A DNA stretch of 64,000 nt from Pseudoalteromonas spongiae UST010723-006 (GTDB taxonomy: Bacteria > Pseudomonadota > Gammaproteobacteria > Enterobacterales > Alteromonadaceae), in the NCBI RefSeq assembly GCF_000238255.3, contig NZ_CP011039.1, forward strand, positions 2,157,001 through 2,221,000. Direction: 5' to 3'. Positions 38,500-47,388 of the stretch are shown here, in pieces. The stretch's first letter is position 1. Every line of letters starts with the position of its first letter. Position numbers and translations under genes: made by a program. The notes beneath the pieces are model-generated. The model had not been told where the DNA came from. It did not search any database and saw only the letters and a program-made list of their open reading frames with translations.

Positions 38500-39876
38500 T
38501 TAAATACCAAACTTATCGAGTCGACGATAAAACGCACTGCGACTTAAGCCAAGTGATTTTGCCGTATCTAATGCGTTGCCTTGGTATTCCATTAAACGCT
38601 GTTCAATCACCGTTTTTTCAATGTCATCCATGGTACCTTGGTACTTAGTGGGTGTTTGCTCAAGAGTCTCTGGGGTTTGAGCTACACTTGGCGTTAGCAT
38701 TAGATGCTCTGGGCTGATTTCGCTTACGGCAAGTAAGGTCGCGCGTTCTAAGGTGTGAGATAGCTCGCGTACATTGCCCGGCCAATCGTATGCCATTAAT
38801 GCATCACACGCAGCTGGCGATAAACTTGGCGCTGGTTTATTAAAACGTTTGGCCGCTTTAGCAATAAAGTTATTTGCCATTGGCAAGATGTCGTCTTTGC
38901 GCTCAGCTAAACTTGGTAAACGCACTACAAACGTGTTTAACCGATAAAGTAAATCTTGGCGAAACGTAGCATCTTCTACCATTGCATCTAAATTGGCATT
39001 GGTTGCCGAAATTAGGCGAATATTAGCAGTTTGAGTTTTACTTGAACCAACTTTTTCAAATTGGTGTTCTTCTAATAAGCGCAGTAACTTTGCTTGCTGT
39101 GGCAGTGGAATATTACCAATTTCGTCCATAAACAAGGTGCCCTTTTCGGCAAGTTCAACGCGGCCAATACGATTCTCCTTGGCATCGGTAAAAGCGCCTT
39201 TTACATGGCCAAATAGTTCAGACTCAAATAAGCTTTCGCTGATTGCGCCCATATTTACCGAAACAAAGCGTTCGTTATTACGGCTGCTCAACGTATGAAT
39301 ATGCTGCGCAAGTAAACTTTTACCGGTGCCATTTGGCCCGGTGATCAGCACATTGATATCAGCTTTGGCAATTTGCGCTAGTTGTGCAAGCAGGGCTTTC
39401 ATCGGTGCAGATTCAACAATCAACTCACCTTCACTTTGTGCTAGTTCGTTTTTTAAGTTTTGGTTTTCTTGGTTAAGCACTTGGTTTTGCAGTTTTTGCT
39501 CGCGCAATTTAAGCTGATTGGTGATGACTGTTAATAAGCGTTCGTTTTCCCACGGCTTTTCGACAAAATCGCCCGCTCCGGCTTTCATTACCTCAACGGC
39601 GATTTCAACACTTGCCCATCCAGTCATACACACGATTGCTAAGCTTTCATCAAGAGCTGCGAGCTGTTCGGTAAGATTAATACCTTCCTGACCAGAGGTA
39701 GTATCAGCGTGATAATTTAAATCGATTAAAGCGAGATCAATGTCGTTTTGTTTAACAAAGAAAAGCGCTTCTGCTGGTGAACTTGCTGTAGTGACTTTAA
39801 ACCCTTCGCTTTTTAAAAATAGGCGAAGTGCGGCAACAATACTGGGATCGTCATCAGCAATTAAAATATGAGACAC
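38500..39876 (-). CDS. NtrC-family sigma-54 response regulator
   Basis: 458 residues. The receiver domain (1-120) has acidic pocket DDD and phospho-acceptor Asp52 in LALIDLNYH. An AAA+ domain has Walker A GPNGTGKSLLA and the sigma-54-contact loop GAFTDA (about residues 224-230), a variant of GAFTGA, followed by GTLFMDEIGNIP. The C-terminal Fis-type helix-turn-helix is NALDTAKSLGLSRSAFYRRLDKFGI. The MacB-like exporter operon upstream carries a sigma-54-like promoter with paired palindromes, its likely target. A terminator separates the two operons. Confidence 0.94.
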   Translation of the reverse strand: MSHILIADDDPSIVAALRLFLKSEGFKVTTASSPAEALFFVKQNDIDLALIDLNYHADTTSGQEGINLTEQLAALDESLAIVCMTGWASVEIAVEVMKAGAGDFVEKPWENERLLTVITNQLKLREQKLQNQVLNQENQNLKNELAQSEGELIVESAPMKALLAQLAQIAKADINVLITGPNGTGKSLLAQHIHTLSSRNNERFVSVNMGAISESLFESELFGHVKGAFTDAKENRIGRVELAEKGTLFMDEIGNIPLPQQAKLLRLLEEHQFEKVGSSKTQTANIRLISATNANLDAMVEDATFRQDLLYRLNTFVVRLPSLAERKDDILPMANNFIAKAAKRFNKPAPSLSPAACDALMAYDWPGNVRELSHTLERATLLAVSEISPEHLMLTPSVAQTPETLEQTPTKYQGTMDDIEKTVIEQRLMEYQGNALDTAKSLGLSRSAFYRRLDKFGI

Positions 39877-39994
39877 AATTTATCCTTTACTGCGTTAATT
39901 CGTGTTTGCTTATAAGAGAACAAAGGCACTAAGTGTAATGCCCGATAGTGGTTTTAGGGTAAAAGTTAACTTTCGTTAAATCAATAAATAATAC

Positions 39995-40019
39995 CAATCC
40001 TTATAAATAATTAGGATTG
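39995..40019. repeat. Short AT-rich inverted repeat
   Basis: CAATCCT and AGGATTG arms flank 11 AT-rich bases, between the permease terminator and the response regulator start. It may be a small dispersed palindrome or part of the regulator's promoter region. Confidence 0.4.
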
Positions 40020-40021
40020 AA

Positions 40022-40049
40022 AAAAGCCAGTGCAAGCACTGGCTTTTTA
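40022..40049 (-). terminator. Terminator of the exporter operon
   Basis: AAAAAGCCAGTGC, loop of two, GCACTGGCTTTTT; eight bases past the permease stop. A strong stem. Confidence 0.9.
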
Positions 40050-40057
40050 AGTTTTAT

Positions 40058-42481
40058 CTATTCGTGCCTAAGTGCACTTGATGGTTCCATATTAAGTGTG
40101 TTACGAACTGGTAGCACAACCGCAAGAATAATTACTAAGCTGATTAATACTGGTACACCAATATAAACAAGCAGTGAGCCCTCGGCCATACTGCCTTGCT
40201 CTAGCATTTTTACTAACAGCACACCAGCTGGAATACCTAAAATTAAGCCAGCCACTAGCTGTTTTGTCGCTTGCATTAGGTAATGGTTATACACATTACT
40301 GTTATCTGCGCCAAGCGCTCGGCGAACACCGATTTCTTGTGTTTTTTGCACAATCGAGTTAGCCATAACGCCATAAATACCACTAAATGCAATTACCATT
40401 GACGAGATAGCGAATAAGATAAAGATATTAGCAATAAAGTTCATACCCGATAAACGACTGTCGATACCCGCTTGAATGTCAGTGATGCTGTAAGGTGCAA
40501 CATCGGCATCTAACTCAACCGCAGCTTTAGTTAATAAGCTTACAGGATTATGCATTGCAGTTGCTGTAGGCGCATTTTTAATTACCGCTTTCATATGTAA
40601 GCGAGGGAATTGCTCGTAAGCCAAAAACATCGATGCTTTATCACTATTATGATCAAATGGTTGGCCGAATATGACATTGTTAGTAACGCCAACAATAGTC
40701 ACTACCGCATTATCCATTTCCATTAATTTAATACGCTTGCCAATTGGGTTTTCACCCGCTAAGTGTTTTTCAGCGAAGTTTTTAGTAACAACTGCATTTA
40801 GACTGGTTCCTGCTGAATCAGTGTTATTGAATAAGCGCCCTTCCAATAATGTCATCTCCATTGCTGAAAAGTAGTTATTCATAACAATGTTCACATTAGA
40901 ACCTGGGTAACTTGGGTTGTTGCCGTAATCGACACCCTCAACCGAGATATTTTGGAATATGCCCCATGTATGCGGTAATGACTGACTAAACGTAACACTT
41001 TCAATCGCTGGATTTGCTGTTAGCTTTTCTTCAAGTGTTTGATAATACTGTTTTGCTCTTTCAATGTTTTCTTTTCCATAGCGTTCACTTGGCAGTGCAA
41101 TACGCGCTGCAACGCGGTTATCAATTGCAACACCATAATCAGCATCATTCATCTTACTCACTAAGTTAAGCATCGCCGCTGAAAGCATAATAAGTGCACA
41201 CGATAAAGTTACTTCTAAACCAACAATTACCTTGCTAAGTAGACCTGCCGTTTTGCTTTGCGCGCCACGCGTACCATCACGCAGCACTGCGTTGATATCG
41301 GTTTTAGTTGCACGCCATGCCGGTAAGCCACCTGTAATTAGTATGGTGCTTAATACCGTTACCACAGTAATAATTAAGCTTGCTTGCGTAAGCCCTGCTT
41401 GCCACCAAAACGGGGGCTCAATTGGCAGCGAATTTAAAAAGTAGTCAAACGTTAAATCTAACCCGTAGCCTGCAATTAATACTGCTAAGCAGCCAGATAA
41501 CACACTAATAATTAAGCTTTCACACATTAATTGGCGAATAAGTACTGAGCGTGGTGCACCCAACGCTGTACGAATGGCACTTTCTTTATTGCGTTCAATC
41601 GCGCGAGATAACAACAAGTTACCTACGTTTACACACGCAAGAACTAAAATAAACAACACCGCTAACGCCATAGCAAGTACCAGCGCATCACCGCCTTTAC
41701 CAATTTTTTCCAGTTGGAAAGTCCAAACAAAACCAATTTTTGTTGAGTTTAGCTCTGGATACTGGCGAGCAAACTCCGCAAAAATGGTCTCCATTTCGCG
41801 ATTTGCCTGCTGTTCAGACACCCCTTCTTTTAACAAGCCGTAAACTGCTACGTAATTAGAATCTTCTCGCGCAATACCTTGGCTTTCAACTTTAAACGGC
41901 ATATACATTTGTGCAAAATCTGGAAAGCGATAACCAGGCGCTGTAACCCCTACTACTGTATGGTTTTTGCCATCGATACGTATTTTTTGACCGACAATTG
42001 TTGGGTCAGACGCAAACATTTCACGCCATACAAAATCACCTAACACTACTACACGCTCATTGCTGGTAGAGTCTGCTTTTGTTAATAAACGACCAAGCGC
42101 TGGTTTTGCTTCCGACACTTTAAAGAATTCTTCACTGACAAAGTGTGATGAATAGCGAATAGCACGGTCGCTTGTTGAAACGGTTACAGTGTAAGTATCG
42201 TAAGCATCTAAAAACTCAAAGCTGGTTTGTTGATTAACAATATCGAGGTACTCTTGGTAACGCACCGACGTACCATCGTACGCTACACCGTTTACTACCG
42301 TGGTAACCTTACGTAAACGCTCGCCATCTTCAAGTGGGATAGTGCCGCTTAACGTATTGAAAATAAAACTGAACATATAAATACATAAGCTTAAACCAAT
42401 GGTCATAACAAAAGTGGTTAGCGCTGCAAAACGTGGATTTTTAAGCATTCCACGCACAGCATATAAGATATCGTCTAACAT
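40058..42481 (-). CDS. MacB-like ABC exporter permease with duplicated FtsX domains
   Basis: 807 residues, about twice a MacB permease half. The layout is an N-terminal helix and MacB periplasmic core domain, an FtsX helix triplet (ALVLAMALAVLFILVLACVNVGNLLLSRAIERNKESAIRTALGA), a second periplasmic domain, and a second FtsX triplet ending NTLNMEPSSALRHE. This two-lobed form resembles the ADOP-type permeases found with separate ATPase and HlyD-like partners. It probably acts in export or mechanotransmission across the envelope. It is the last gene of the HlyD-ATPase-permease operon, 11 bases after the ATPase. Substrate unknown. Confidence 0.9.
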   Translation of the reverse strand: MLDDILYAVRGMLKNPRFAALTTFVMTIGLSLCIYMFSFIFNTLSGTIPLEDGERLRKVTTVVNGVAYDGTSVRYQEYLDIVNQQTSFEFLDAYDTYTVTVSTSDRAIRYSSHFVSEEFFKVSEAKPALGRLLTKADSTSNERVVVLGDFVWREMFASDPTIVGQKIRIDGKNHTVVGVTAPGYRFPDFAQMYMPFKVESQGIAREDSNYVAVYGLLKEGVSEQQANREMETIFAEFARQYPELNSTKIGFVWTFQLEKIGKGGDALVLAMALAVLFILVLACVNVGNLLLSRAIERNKESAIRTALGAPRSVLIRQLMCESLIISVLSGCLAVLIAGYGLDLTFDYFLNSLPIEPPFWWQAGLTQASLIITVVTVLSTILITGGLPAWRATKTDINAVLRDGTRGAQSKTAGLLSKVIVGLEVTLSCALIMLSAAMLNLVSKMNDADYGVAIDNRVAARIALPSERYGKENIERAKQYYQTLEEKLTANPAIESVTFSQSLPHTWGIFQNISVEGVDYGNNPSYPGSNVNIVMNNYFSAMEMTLLEGRLFNNTDSAGTSLNAVVTKNFAEKHLAGENPIGKRIKLMEMDNAVVTIVGVTNNVIFGQPFDHNSDKASMFLAYEQFPRLHMKAVIKNAPTATAMHNPVSLLTKAAVELDADVAPYSITDIQAGIDSRLSGMNFIANIFILFAISSMVIAFSGIYGVMANSIVQKTQEIGVRRALGADNSNVYNHYLMQATKQLVAGLILGIPAGVLLVKMLEQGSMAEGSLLVYIGVPVLISLVIILAVVLPVRNTLNMEPSSALRHE

Positions 42482-42492
42482 AGTATTTCTCC

Positions 42493-43194
42493 TTATGCTA
42501 CTGCAACTTGCGCTTGCGTATCACCAACAATACGACCATCAAATACTTCAACAATGCGCTCAGCACGTTTTGCACCACGGGGGTCGTGAGTAACCATACA
42601 AATGGTGGTGCCCTCTGCATGTAGCTTGTCCAGTAACGCCATCACTAGCTCGGCATTTTTAGAATCAAGGTTACCGGTTGGTTCGTCCGCTAGAATAATT
42701 GAAGGGTTACCAACAATAGCTCGCGCTACTGCAACACGTTGCTGCTGACCACCAGAAAGTTGCGCTGGGTAATGCTTTGCTCTGTGGCTCATATCAACTC
42801 TTTCTAGCGCTGCCATTGCCATTTGCTTACGCTCGGCTTTAGTTAAGTCTTTGCGGTAAGTCAGTGGCAAAGTAACGTTTTCTTCTACCGTTAAATCACT
42901 AATCAGGTTAAACGACTGAAATACAAAACCGATTTCTTTGTTACGAATATATGCGCGCTGCTTGTGATCAAGCCCTGCAACCTGATGACCATTTAATTCA
43001 AAGCTGCCACCCGAGCAGGTATCCAGTAAACCTAAAATTGATAGCAAGGTTGATTTACCACAACCTGAAGGGCCTGAAATTGATACGTACTCGCCTTGTT
43101 TAATATCTAAATTAATCTCGCTTAGGGCGTGAGTTTCAACTTCATCGGTAGCAAATACTTTTTTTAGGTTTGTTAGTTTAATTAATGTATTCAT
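42493..43194 (-). CDS. MacB/LolD-type ABC ATPase
   Basis: 233 residues with all ABC motifs: Walker [12 protein letters not shown]-loop VFQSFNLI, signature [14 protein letters not shown], Walker [13 protein letters not shown] and H-loop MVTHD. It belongs to the MacB/LolD/FtsE group and has no membrane domain. It powers the adjacent permease. It follows the HlyD-like gene after ~40 bases. Confidence 0.95.
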   Translation of the reverse strand: MNTLIKLTNLKKVFATDEVETHALSEINLDIKQGEYVSISGPSGCGKSTLLSILGLLDTCSGGSFELNGHQVAGLDHKQRAYIRNKEIGFVFQSFNLISDLTVEENVTLPLTYRKDLTKAERKQMAMAALERVDMSHRAKHYPAQLSGGQQQRVAVARAIVGNPSIILADEPTGNLDSKNAELVMALLDKLHAEGTTICMVTHDPRGAKRAERIVEVFDGRIVGDTQAQVAVA

Positions 43195-43235
43195 ATGATT
43201 ATTCCTTCAAAATTCGTTATTAATGTGGTTTTGGA

Positions 43236-44492
43236 TTAGTTCAGCGCAACACGTGCATGACGTGAAAATTCGCTTTGCTCAGAGATGACCACCTGATCAC
43301 CCACGGCTAATCCAGTTACAATTTCAATTTCGGTACTTGATGCTTTACCGTAGGTCACCGCCACTTTTTCAGCGTAACGGCCATTTTCAACCAGTTTAAA
43401 AGCACTTAGGGTGCGCTCAGCTTGCGAAAAGGCTGGGCGACGAACATATAAGGTGTTACTTTTTTTAGCGACTATAATGTCGCCATCAACAGAAAGATCG
43501 GGGCGCGCTTCTTGCGGTAATGGTGTTTCAAGCTCAACATCCACTTGCACAGTACCTTCTACAACTGCAGGGTCGATTCGTTTAACTTTACCCATTATGG
43601 TGTTAAAGCGGGTATCAATCGCGACACTTTGCCCAAGCGCGATAGCGGACGCTTTAAGCTCGGGGATTTTTAATTCGGCAATTAAATCATCTTGCTTAGC
43701 AAATTTAGCTACATTACTACCAAGTGATACACGCTGACCTAACTCAAGCGGCATTGCCTGTAAAATCCCGGAAACTGGCGCCACTACTTTTAGTGATGCA
43801 AGTTGAAATTCGGCACGCTCAATGGTTTTGTTGAGCTTTTCCAGACGCGCTTGCTGCGCGGTAAGGTTTGCTTTTAAGTTTTCGCCAAGTTGCATTTCAC
43901 GGCGTTTATCAATCGCAAGGGTTTCTTTTAGTTGTGACACAGTCAGTTTTGAGCTTTCGTAATCAAGACGAGACACCGTTGCATTGCCTTTTTGAATTAA
44001 CTGCTCTTCTGCTTGCAAACGCATATTGGCTTTATCGTAGGCCATTTTGGTTTGTAGCAAACTTGCTTGCATATCAAGTAATTTAGTTTGTTGGCTTACT
44101 TTTAGTGCAGCTAGCTCAGCTTCAAGCGCTGTGCGTTCCCACTGTAGTTCTTCCACTTTTTGCTTTAATTCAGGATTAGCAAGCTCCACAATTAAGTCAC
44201 CTTGATTAACCGCTGCACCTGGCTTCATAAGAATTTTTTCTACTTTACCTTCAACATTACTGGCTACCCAGCGCACATCGCGCGGTGCTAACACACCATG
44301 GCCCGACACTTTAATTGTAAATTCGCCTGCTTTAACTTCTGCTGTTAGTAAGTTAGAACGCTTAACCGTTGCACTTGCAAAATCCACTTGAGCAACGCCA
44401 TAGACGGCACCTGCGAAAAGCGCTGCTGCCACAGAAAATACTGCAGCTTTCTTTTTGTAAAACGGTGTTTTTTTAGTTTTGATAATGTCCAT
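43236..44492 (-). CDS. HlyD/MacA-like periplasmic adaptor
   Basis: 418 residues with one N-terminal membrane anchor (KKKAAVFSVAAALFAGAVYGVAQ). Biotinyl-lipoyl halves (VEKILMKPGAAVNQGDLIVELANPEL and LKVVAPVSGILQAMPLELGQRV) flank a long coiled coil rich in Leu, Gln, Lys and Glu (about residues 115-235). A beta-barrel and C-terminal domain follow. It links the permease and ATPase to an outer-membrane channel or to the wall; no TolC-like gene is nearby. It is the first gene of the operon, ~40 bases from the sigma-54-like promoter. Confidence 0.93.
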   Translation of the reverse strand: MDIIKTKKTPFYKKKAAVFSVAAALFAGAVYGVAQVDFASATVKRSNLLTAEVKAGEFTIKVSGHGVLAPRDVRWVASNVEGKVEKILMKPGAAVNQGDLIVELANPELKQKVEELQWERTALEAELAALKVSQQTKLLDMQASLLQTKMAYDKANMRLQAEEQLIQKGNATVSRLDYESSKLTVSQLKETLAIDKRREMQLGENLKANLTAQQARLEKLNKTIERAEFQLASLKVVAPVSGILQAMPLELGQRVSLGSNVAKFAKQDDLIAELKIPELKASAIALGQSVAIDTRFNTIMGKVKRIDPAVVEGTVQVDVELETPLPQEARPDLSVDGDIIVAKKSNTLYVRRPAFSQAERTLSAFKLVENGRYAEKVAVTYGKASSTEIEIVTGLAVGDQVVISEQSEFSRHARVALN

Positions 44493-44530
44493 TTTAAATG
44501 CCTAATCATGTTTGCATTGGTAATAGACTT

Positions 44531-44550
44531 ATATCAAAGAGCGTGCCAAA
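44531..44550 (-). promoter_or_regulatory. Sigma-54-type (-24/-12) promoter of the exporter operon
   Basis: Read leftward, TTTGGCACG, CTCT, TTGAT. The -24 element TGGCACG is perfect. The -12 element is TTGAT instead of TTGCA/T, and the spacing of 10 between GG and the -12 GA is correct. The operon's neighbour is an NtrC-type activator. Confidence 0.6.
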
Positions 44551-44610
44551 CAATAAAAACAAATAATAACAATAGGTTATTATAAAATCGCAATTTTAAG
44601 GCTTCTATCA

Positions 44611-44661
44611 CATCCCACTTTTGGGATGACGTTTAAAAAGCCACATCCCAAAATTGGGATG
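44611..44661. promoter_or_regulatory. Two CATCCCA-N4-TGGGATG palindromes, probable enhancer sites
   Basis: Identical 7-bp arms occur at 44611-44628 and 44644-44661, with centres 33 bp apart, about three helical turns. They lie ~90 and ~125 bp upstream of the expected start of the sigma-54-like promoter, the usual place for NtrC-type activator sites. The farther palindrome is embedded in the topB terminator. Confidence 0.65.
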
Positions 44662-44670
44662 TGGCTTTTT
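44635..44670 (-). terminator. Terminator of topB, overlapping an enhancer-like palindrome
   Basis: A perfect 36-base palindrome: AAAAAGCCACATCCCAAA and its complement, with T runs on both strands. It begins 3 bases past the topB stop. Confidence 0.85.
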
Positions 44671-44672
44671 GC

Positions 44673-46583
44673 TTAGCTGGTTGTTTTTGCTTTACATTTG
44701 TATCGGCGCTTAAACGGCTTTTGTTTGGGCGGGGGTAAATTACTAAATCCAGTGACGGGTGTTTTGCTCGCCAACGCAATATGACCTTGTAGCTCATTGA
44801 GTAATGGCGTCATAAAGCTGCTGTAACTACCGTGCTTTTCAGCAATATGAGTCAGCTGCGACTCCCAAAGCGCGGTCATATCGGGCTTTGTTAGTTTTTC
44901 AGGTAATACATTGATTAAGGCTTTGCCAGTTTCGGTGGCTAATATGTGTTTACCTTGGCGCTGTAAAAAACCGCGTTTAAATAGTAATTCAATAATGCCC
45001 GCACGGGTGGCCTCGGTGCCTAAGCCGTCGGTGTCGCGCAGAATTTTTTTAATTTCAGCATCATCCACGTAGCGCGCAATTCCGGTCATGGCACTTAACA
45101 AAGAGGCATCATTAAAATGCTGTGGCGGCTCAGTTTGTTTTTCAACTAAGCGCCCTTGTTGGCAGGTAAATGATTGCCCTTTTGAAAGCGCGGGTAAAGT
45201 TACTTCGTCTTTTAATTCGCTTTTACCCATCAGCACTTTAAAGCCTAGCTGGCTTTCGCGTTTTGCAGTCGCTTTAAACTTACCGCCGGCAATTTCTACC
45301 AACACGGTTGTGTCGTGATAAATATAATCAGGGTAAAACAGTGCTAAATATTGGCGGCAAATAAGGCCGTAAATTTTTTCTTCTTCAAAACCTAAACTCG
45401 CGCTTTTAAGCTTTTTAGTGGTGGGGATAATCGCGTGGTGCGCTTCCACTTTTTTATCATTCCAGCATTTATGCTTGCGTGACGTATCGGCGTTAGCAAT
45501 TAATTCTCTAGTTTGCCCTTTGTTATTTTCTATCGCGCTAAGCACTTGTGGTGCTTCAAAAAAGTGCTCATTGGGTAAATAGCGATTATCTGAACGTGGG
45601 TACGTAATCAGCTTGTGCTTTTCATACAAGCTTTGGCAAATATCCAACACTTTTTTAGCGGGCATTTTAAATAGCTTTGCCGCATCGATCTGCAGTGCCG
45701 ATAAATTATAAGGTAATGGCGGCGCTTGCTTTTTGGTTTTTTCCTCAACAGATAACACCTGCCCTTGTTGCCCCGTAATGCGGCTTATAACATTTTCACA
45801 GAGGCCTTTATGCAACACACGGCCATCTTCATCTTGATATGGCAAGCACGCCTCGCTCGGCAGCCATTTAGCTTGAAATTGCTCGCTTTGTTCTGTGATA
45901 TTCTCAGCAATAACTTCAAAAAATGGGCGGCTGACAAAGTTTTCGATTTCTAAATCGCGACGTACTACTAAACCTAAAATAGGCGTTTGCACCCGGCCAA
46001 CCGAGAGCACTCCGGTATAGCCGCCTTGTTTACCTTTAATGGTATAAGCACGAGTTAAATTCATGCCAATTAACCAATCGGCACGAGAGCGCGCCAACGC
46101 AGAGACAGACAGCGGTATAAAATCACGATTTGATTTTAAATTAGCAAGCGCTTTTTTAACGGCGTTTAAGTTAAGGTCGCTAATCAGCAAGCGCTCGGTA
46201 TTATCAAGTTTTGTTTTTGATACTTTCGCTTCACTAATTACTTCATCCACCAGCAATTGTCCTTCACGGTCAGGGTCACCTGCATGCACAAGTTGGCTAG
46301 CTTGTTTTATGAGCTTTTTTAGCAAGGTGAGTTGTTTGCGGGTTTTGGCTTTGGCTTTTAATTGCCATGTGTCAGGCGCTATGGGTAAGTCGCCCAAGTT
46401 CCATTTTTTATAGCGTTCATGGTATTCGTCGGGTTCTGCAAGTTCGAGCAAATGGCCAATACACCACGACACCACATCACCATTACCCACAATAATATGG
46501 CTATCCATTTTTTTATGAGGCTTTGGCAGTGCATCGGCAATAGCACGCCCTAATGATGGTTTTTCTGCGATATAAAGTTTCAA
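44673..46583 (-). CDS. topB: DNA topoisomerase III
   Basis: 636 residues, type IA topoisomerase of TopB type. The TOPRIM domain is at the N-terminus (MKLYIAEKPSLGRAIADALP; acidic VHAGDPDREGQLLVDEV). The catalytic Tyr328 is in KLITYPRSDNRYLP. Strand-passage motifs include VGRVQTPILGLVVRRD and GLGTEATRAGIIELL. It decatenates replicating DNA. The basic C-terminus (KQKPFKRRYKCKAKTTS) is short, with no zinc ribbons, as expected for TopB. It is transcribed on its own. Confidence 0.97.
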   Translation of the reverse strand: MKLYIAEKPSLGRAIADALPKPHKKMDSHIIVGNGDVVSWCIGHLLELAEPDEYHERYKKWNLGDLPIAPDTWQLKAKAKTRKQLTLLKKLIKQASQLVHAGDPDREGQLLVDEVISEAKVSKTKLDNTERLLISDLNLNAVKKALANLKSNRDFIPLSVSALARSRADWLIGMNLTRAYTIKGKQGGYTGVLSVGRVQTPILGLVVRRDLEIENFVSRPFFEVIAENITEQSEQFQAKWLPSEACLPYQDEDGRVLHKGLCENVISRITGQQGQVLSVEEKTKKQAPPLPYNLSALQIDAAKLFKMPAKKVLDICQSLYEKHKLITYPRSDNRYLPNEHFFEAPQVLSAIENNKGQTRELIANADTSRKHKCWNDKKVEAHHAIIPTTKKLKSASLGFEEEKIYGLICRQYLALFYPDYIYHDTTVLVEIAGGKFKATAKRESQLGFKVLMGKSELKDEVTLPALSKGQSFTCQQGRLVEKQTEPPQHFNDASLLSAMTGIARYVDDAEIKKILRDTDGLGTEATRAGIIELLFKRGFLQRQGKHILATETGKALINVLPEKLTKPDMTALWESQLTHIAEKHGSYSSFMTPLLNELQGHIALASKTPVTGFSNLPPPKQKPFKRRYKCKAKTTS

Positions 46584-46652
46584 ATCAAAACAAACAACTG
46601 TATATAATTACAGTTAACTATATCGTATTATGAAGTAAATGCTAATAAAGAA

Positions 46653-47135
46653 TTATGCAGGTTGCGATTTTACAAAGAATTTATTTTTTAAATAAACAAA
46701 AATCGGCATCCAACAAAGTGCAACAATCGCAGTTTCAAACACAGGGTATATAAATTGATAGGGTGCCAATGAGAAGTCAAAGCTATTAAAGCCCATATCC
46801 ATTGCACGAAATGCATTTACGCAGATAATTGGAATACAAAAAAGTTGGCCAAGTACTGATTGACGCCAAGAGACTTTATCTTTTAAACCTAAATAAGCAA
46901 TACAGCCCATCCATGCTAAATCATGGAGCAGCCAAATAAAATAGCGATAAAGGTTTTCAGAATCCCATTCAATTAAATAAGGAAAGTAAAAATTGGCGAG
47001 TAGAAAAAAGAATGTGGTGGTGCCAGCAAAAATCGCTCCTTGTCGTTGCTTTAAAACAACAAGAAGTAAAAAAGAAATAACAACAAGTAAGGTTTGATAG
47101 CTGCTTAAAATTATAAGCAGCTCTTTAATAGGCAT
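46653..47135 (-). CDS. Multi-pass membrane protein of unknown function
   Basis: 160 residues with about five predicted membrane helices (LLIILSSYQTLLVVISFLLLVVL; AIFAGTTTFFFLLANFYF; YFIWLLHDLAWMGCIAYLGL; QLFCIPIICVNAF; IVALCWMPIFVYL). I do not recognise a family. The basic tail KNKFFVKSQPA is likely cytoplasmic. It begins 10 bases after the stop of a 26-residue peptide gene and has no strong ribosome site of its own, so translational coupling is likely. It might handle, export or protect against the peptide; this is inference from position only. Confidence 0.7.
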   Translation of the reverse strand: MPIKELLIILSSYQTLLVVISFLLLVVLKQRQGAIFAGTTTFFFLLANFYFPYLIEWDSENLYRYFIWLLHDLAWMGCIAYLGLKDKVSWRQSVLGQLFCIPIICVNAFRAMDMGFNSFDFSLAPYQFIYPVFETAIVALCWMPIFVYLKNKFFVKSQPA

Positions 47136-47145
47136 TAGCGAATGC

Positions 47146-47226
47146 TATTTTTTATTTTCATCATCAGTACCGCCGCCGCCGCCACCGGTACCTGGCATAT
47201 AAGAAAATTTATCTACTGTTTTCATA
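47146..47226 (-). CDS. 26-residue glycine-run peptide
   Basis: A short frame reading MKTVDKFSYMPGTGGGGGG, then TDDENKK. It has a strong ribosome site (AAGGAG 6 bases before the ATG). The mid-sequence YMPGT plus six Gly and a polar acidic/basic tail do not resemble a signal peptide. The gene has its own leader with palindromes and is followed at once by a membrane protein gene. It could be a precursor peptide, a small regulator or an upstream leader peptide. It is too short for standard gene finders, so it may be unannotated elsewhere. Confidence 0.65.
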
Positions 47227-47248
47227 ATTATCTCCTTGTAGTTGTTTT

Positions 47249-47321
47249 GCCTTAAGGCACCTTTCAAATTACTGAAATTACTAAAAAACACAAGTACTTT
47301 TTCATGAAAAATTATTTCATG
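47249..47321. promoter_or_regulatory. Palindromes in the leader of the small peptide gene
   Basis: TGCCTTAAGGCA (47249-47260) is a perfect 12-bp palindrome just before the ribosome site. CATGAAA-AATTA-TTTCATG (47303-47321) is a 7-5-7 inverted repeat further upstream. A weak promoter (TTGTGT, 16 bases, TAATTT, read leftward) lies between them. Confidence 0.4.
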
Positions 47322-47326
47322 TTATG

Positions 47327-47365
47327 ACAAAGAGGTGTTTGCCTATAAAACAAACACCTCTTTGT
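47327..47365 (-). terminator. Hairpin ending the PepSY operon
   Basis: Perfect 15-bp arms, ACAAAGAGGTGTTTG and CAAACACCTCTTTGT, 9-base loop. The T run is weak, so termination strength is uncertain. Confidence 0.6.
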
Positions 47366-47388
47366 TCAGTCTCTATGCAAGTAATTGT

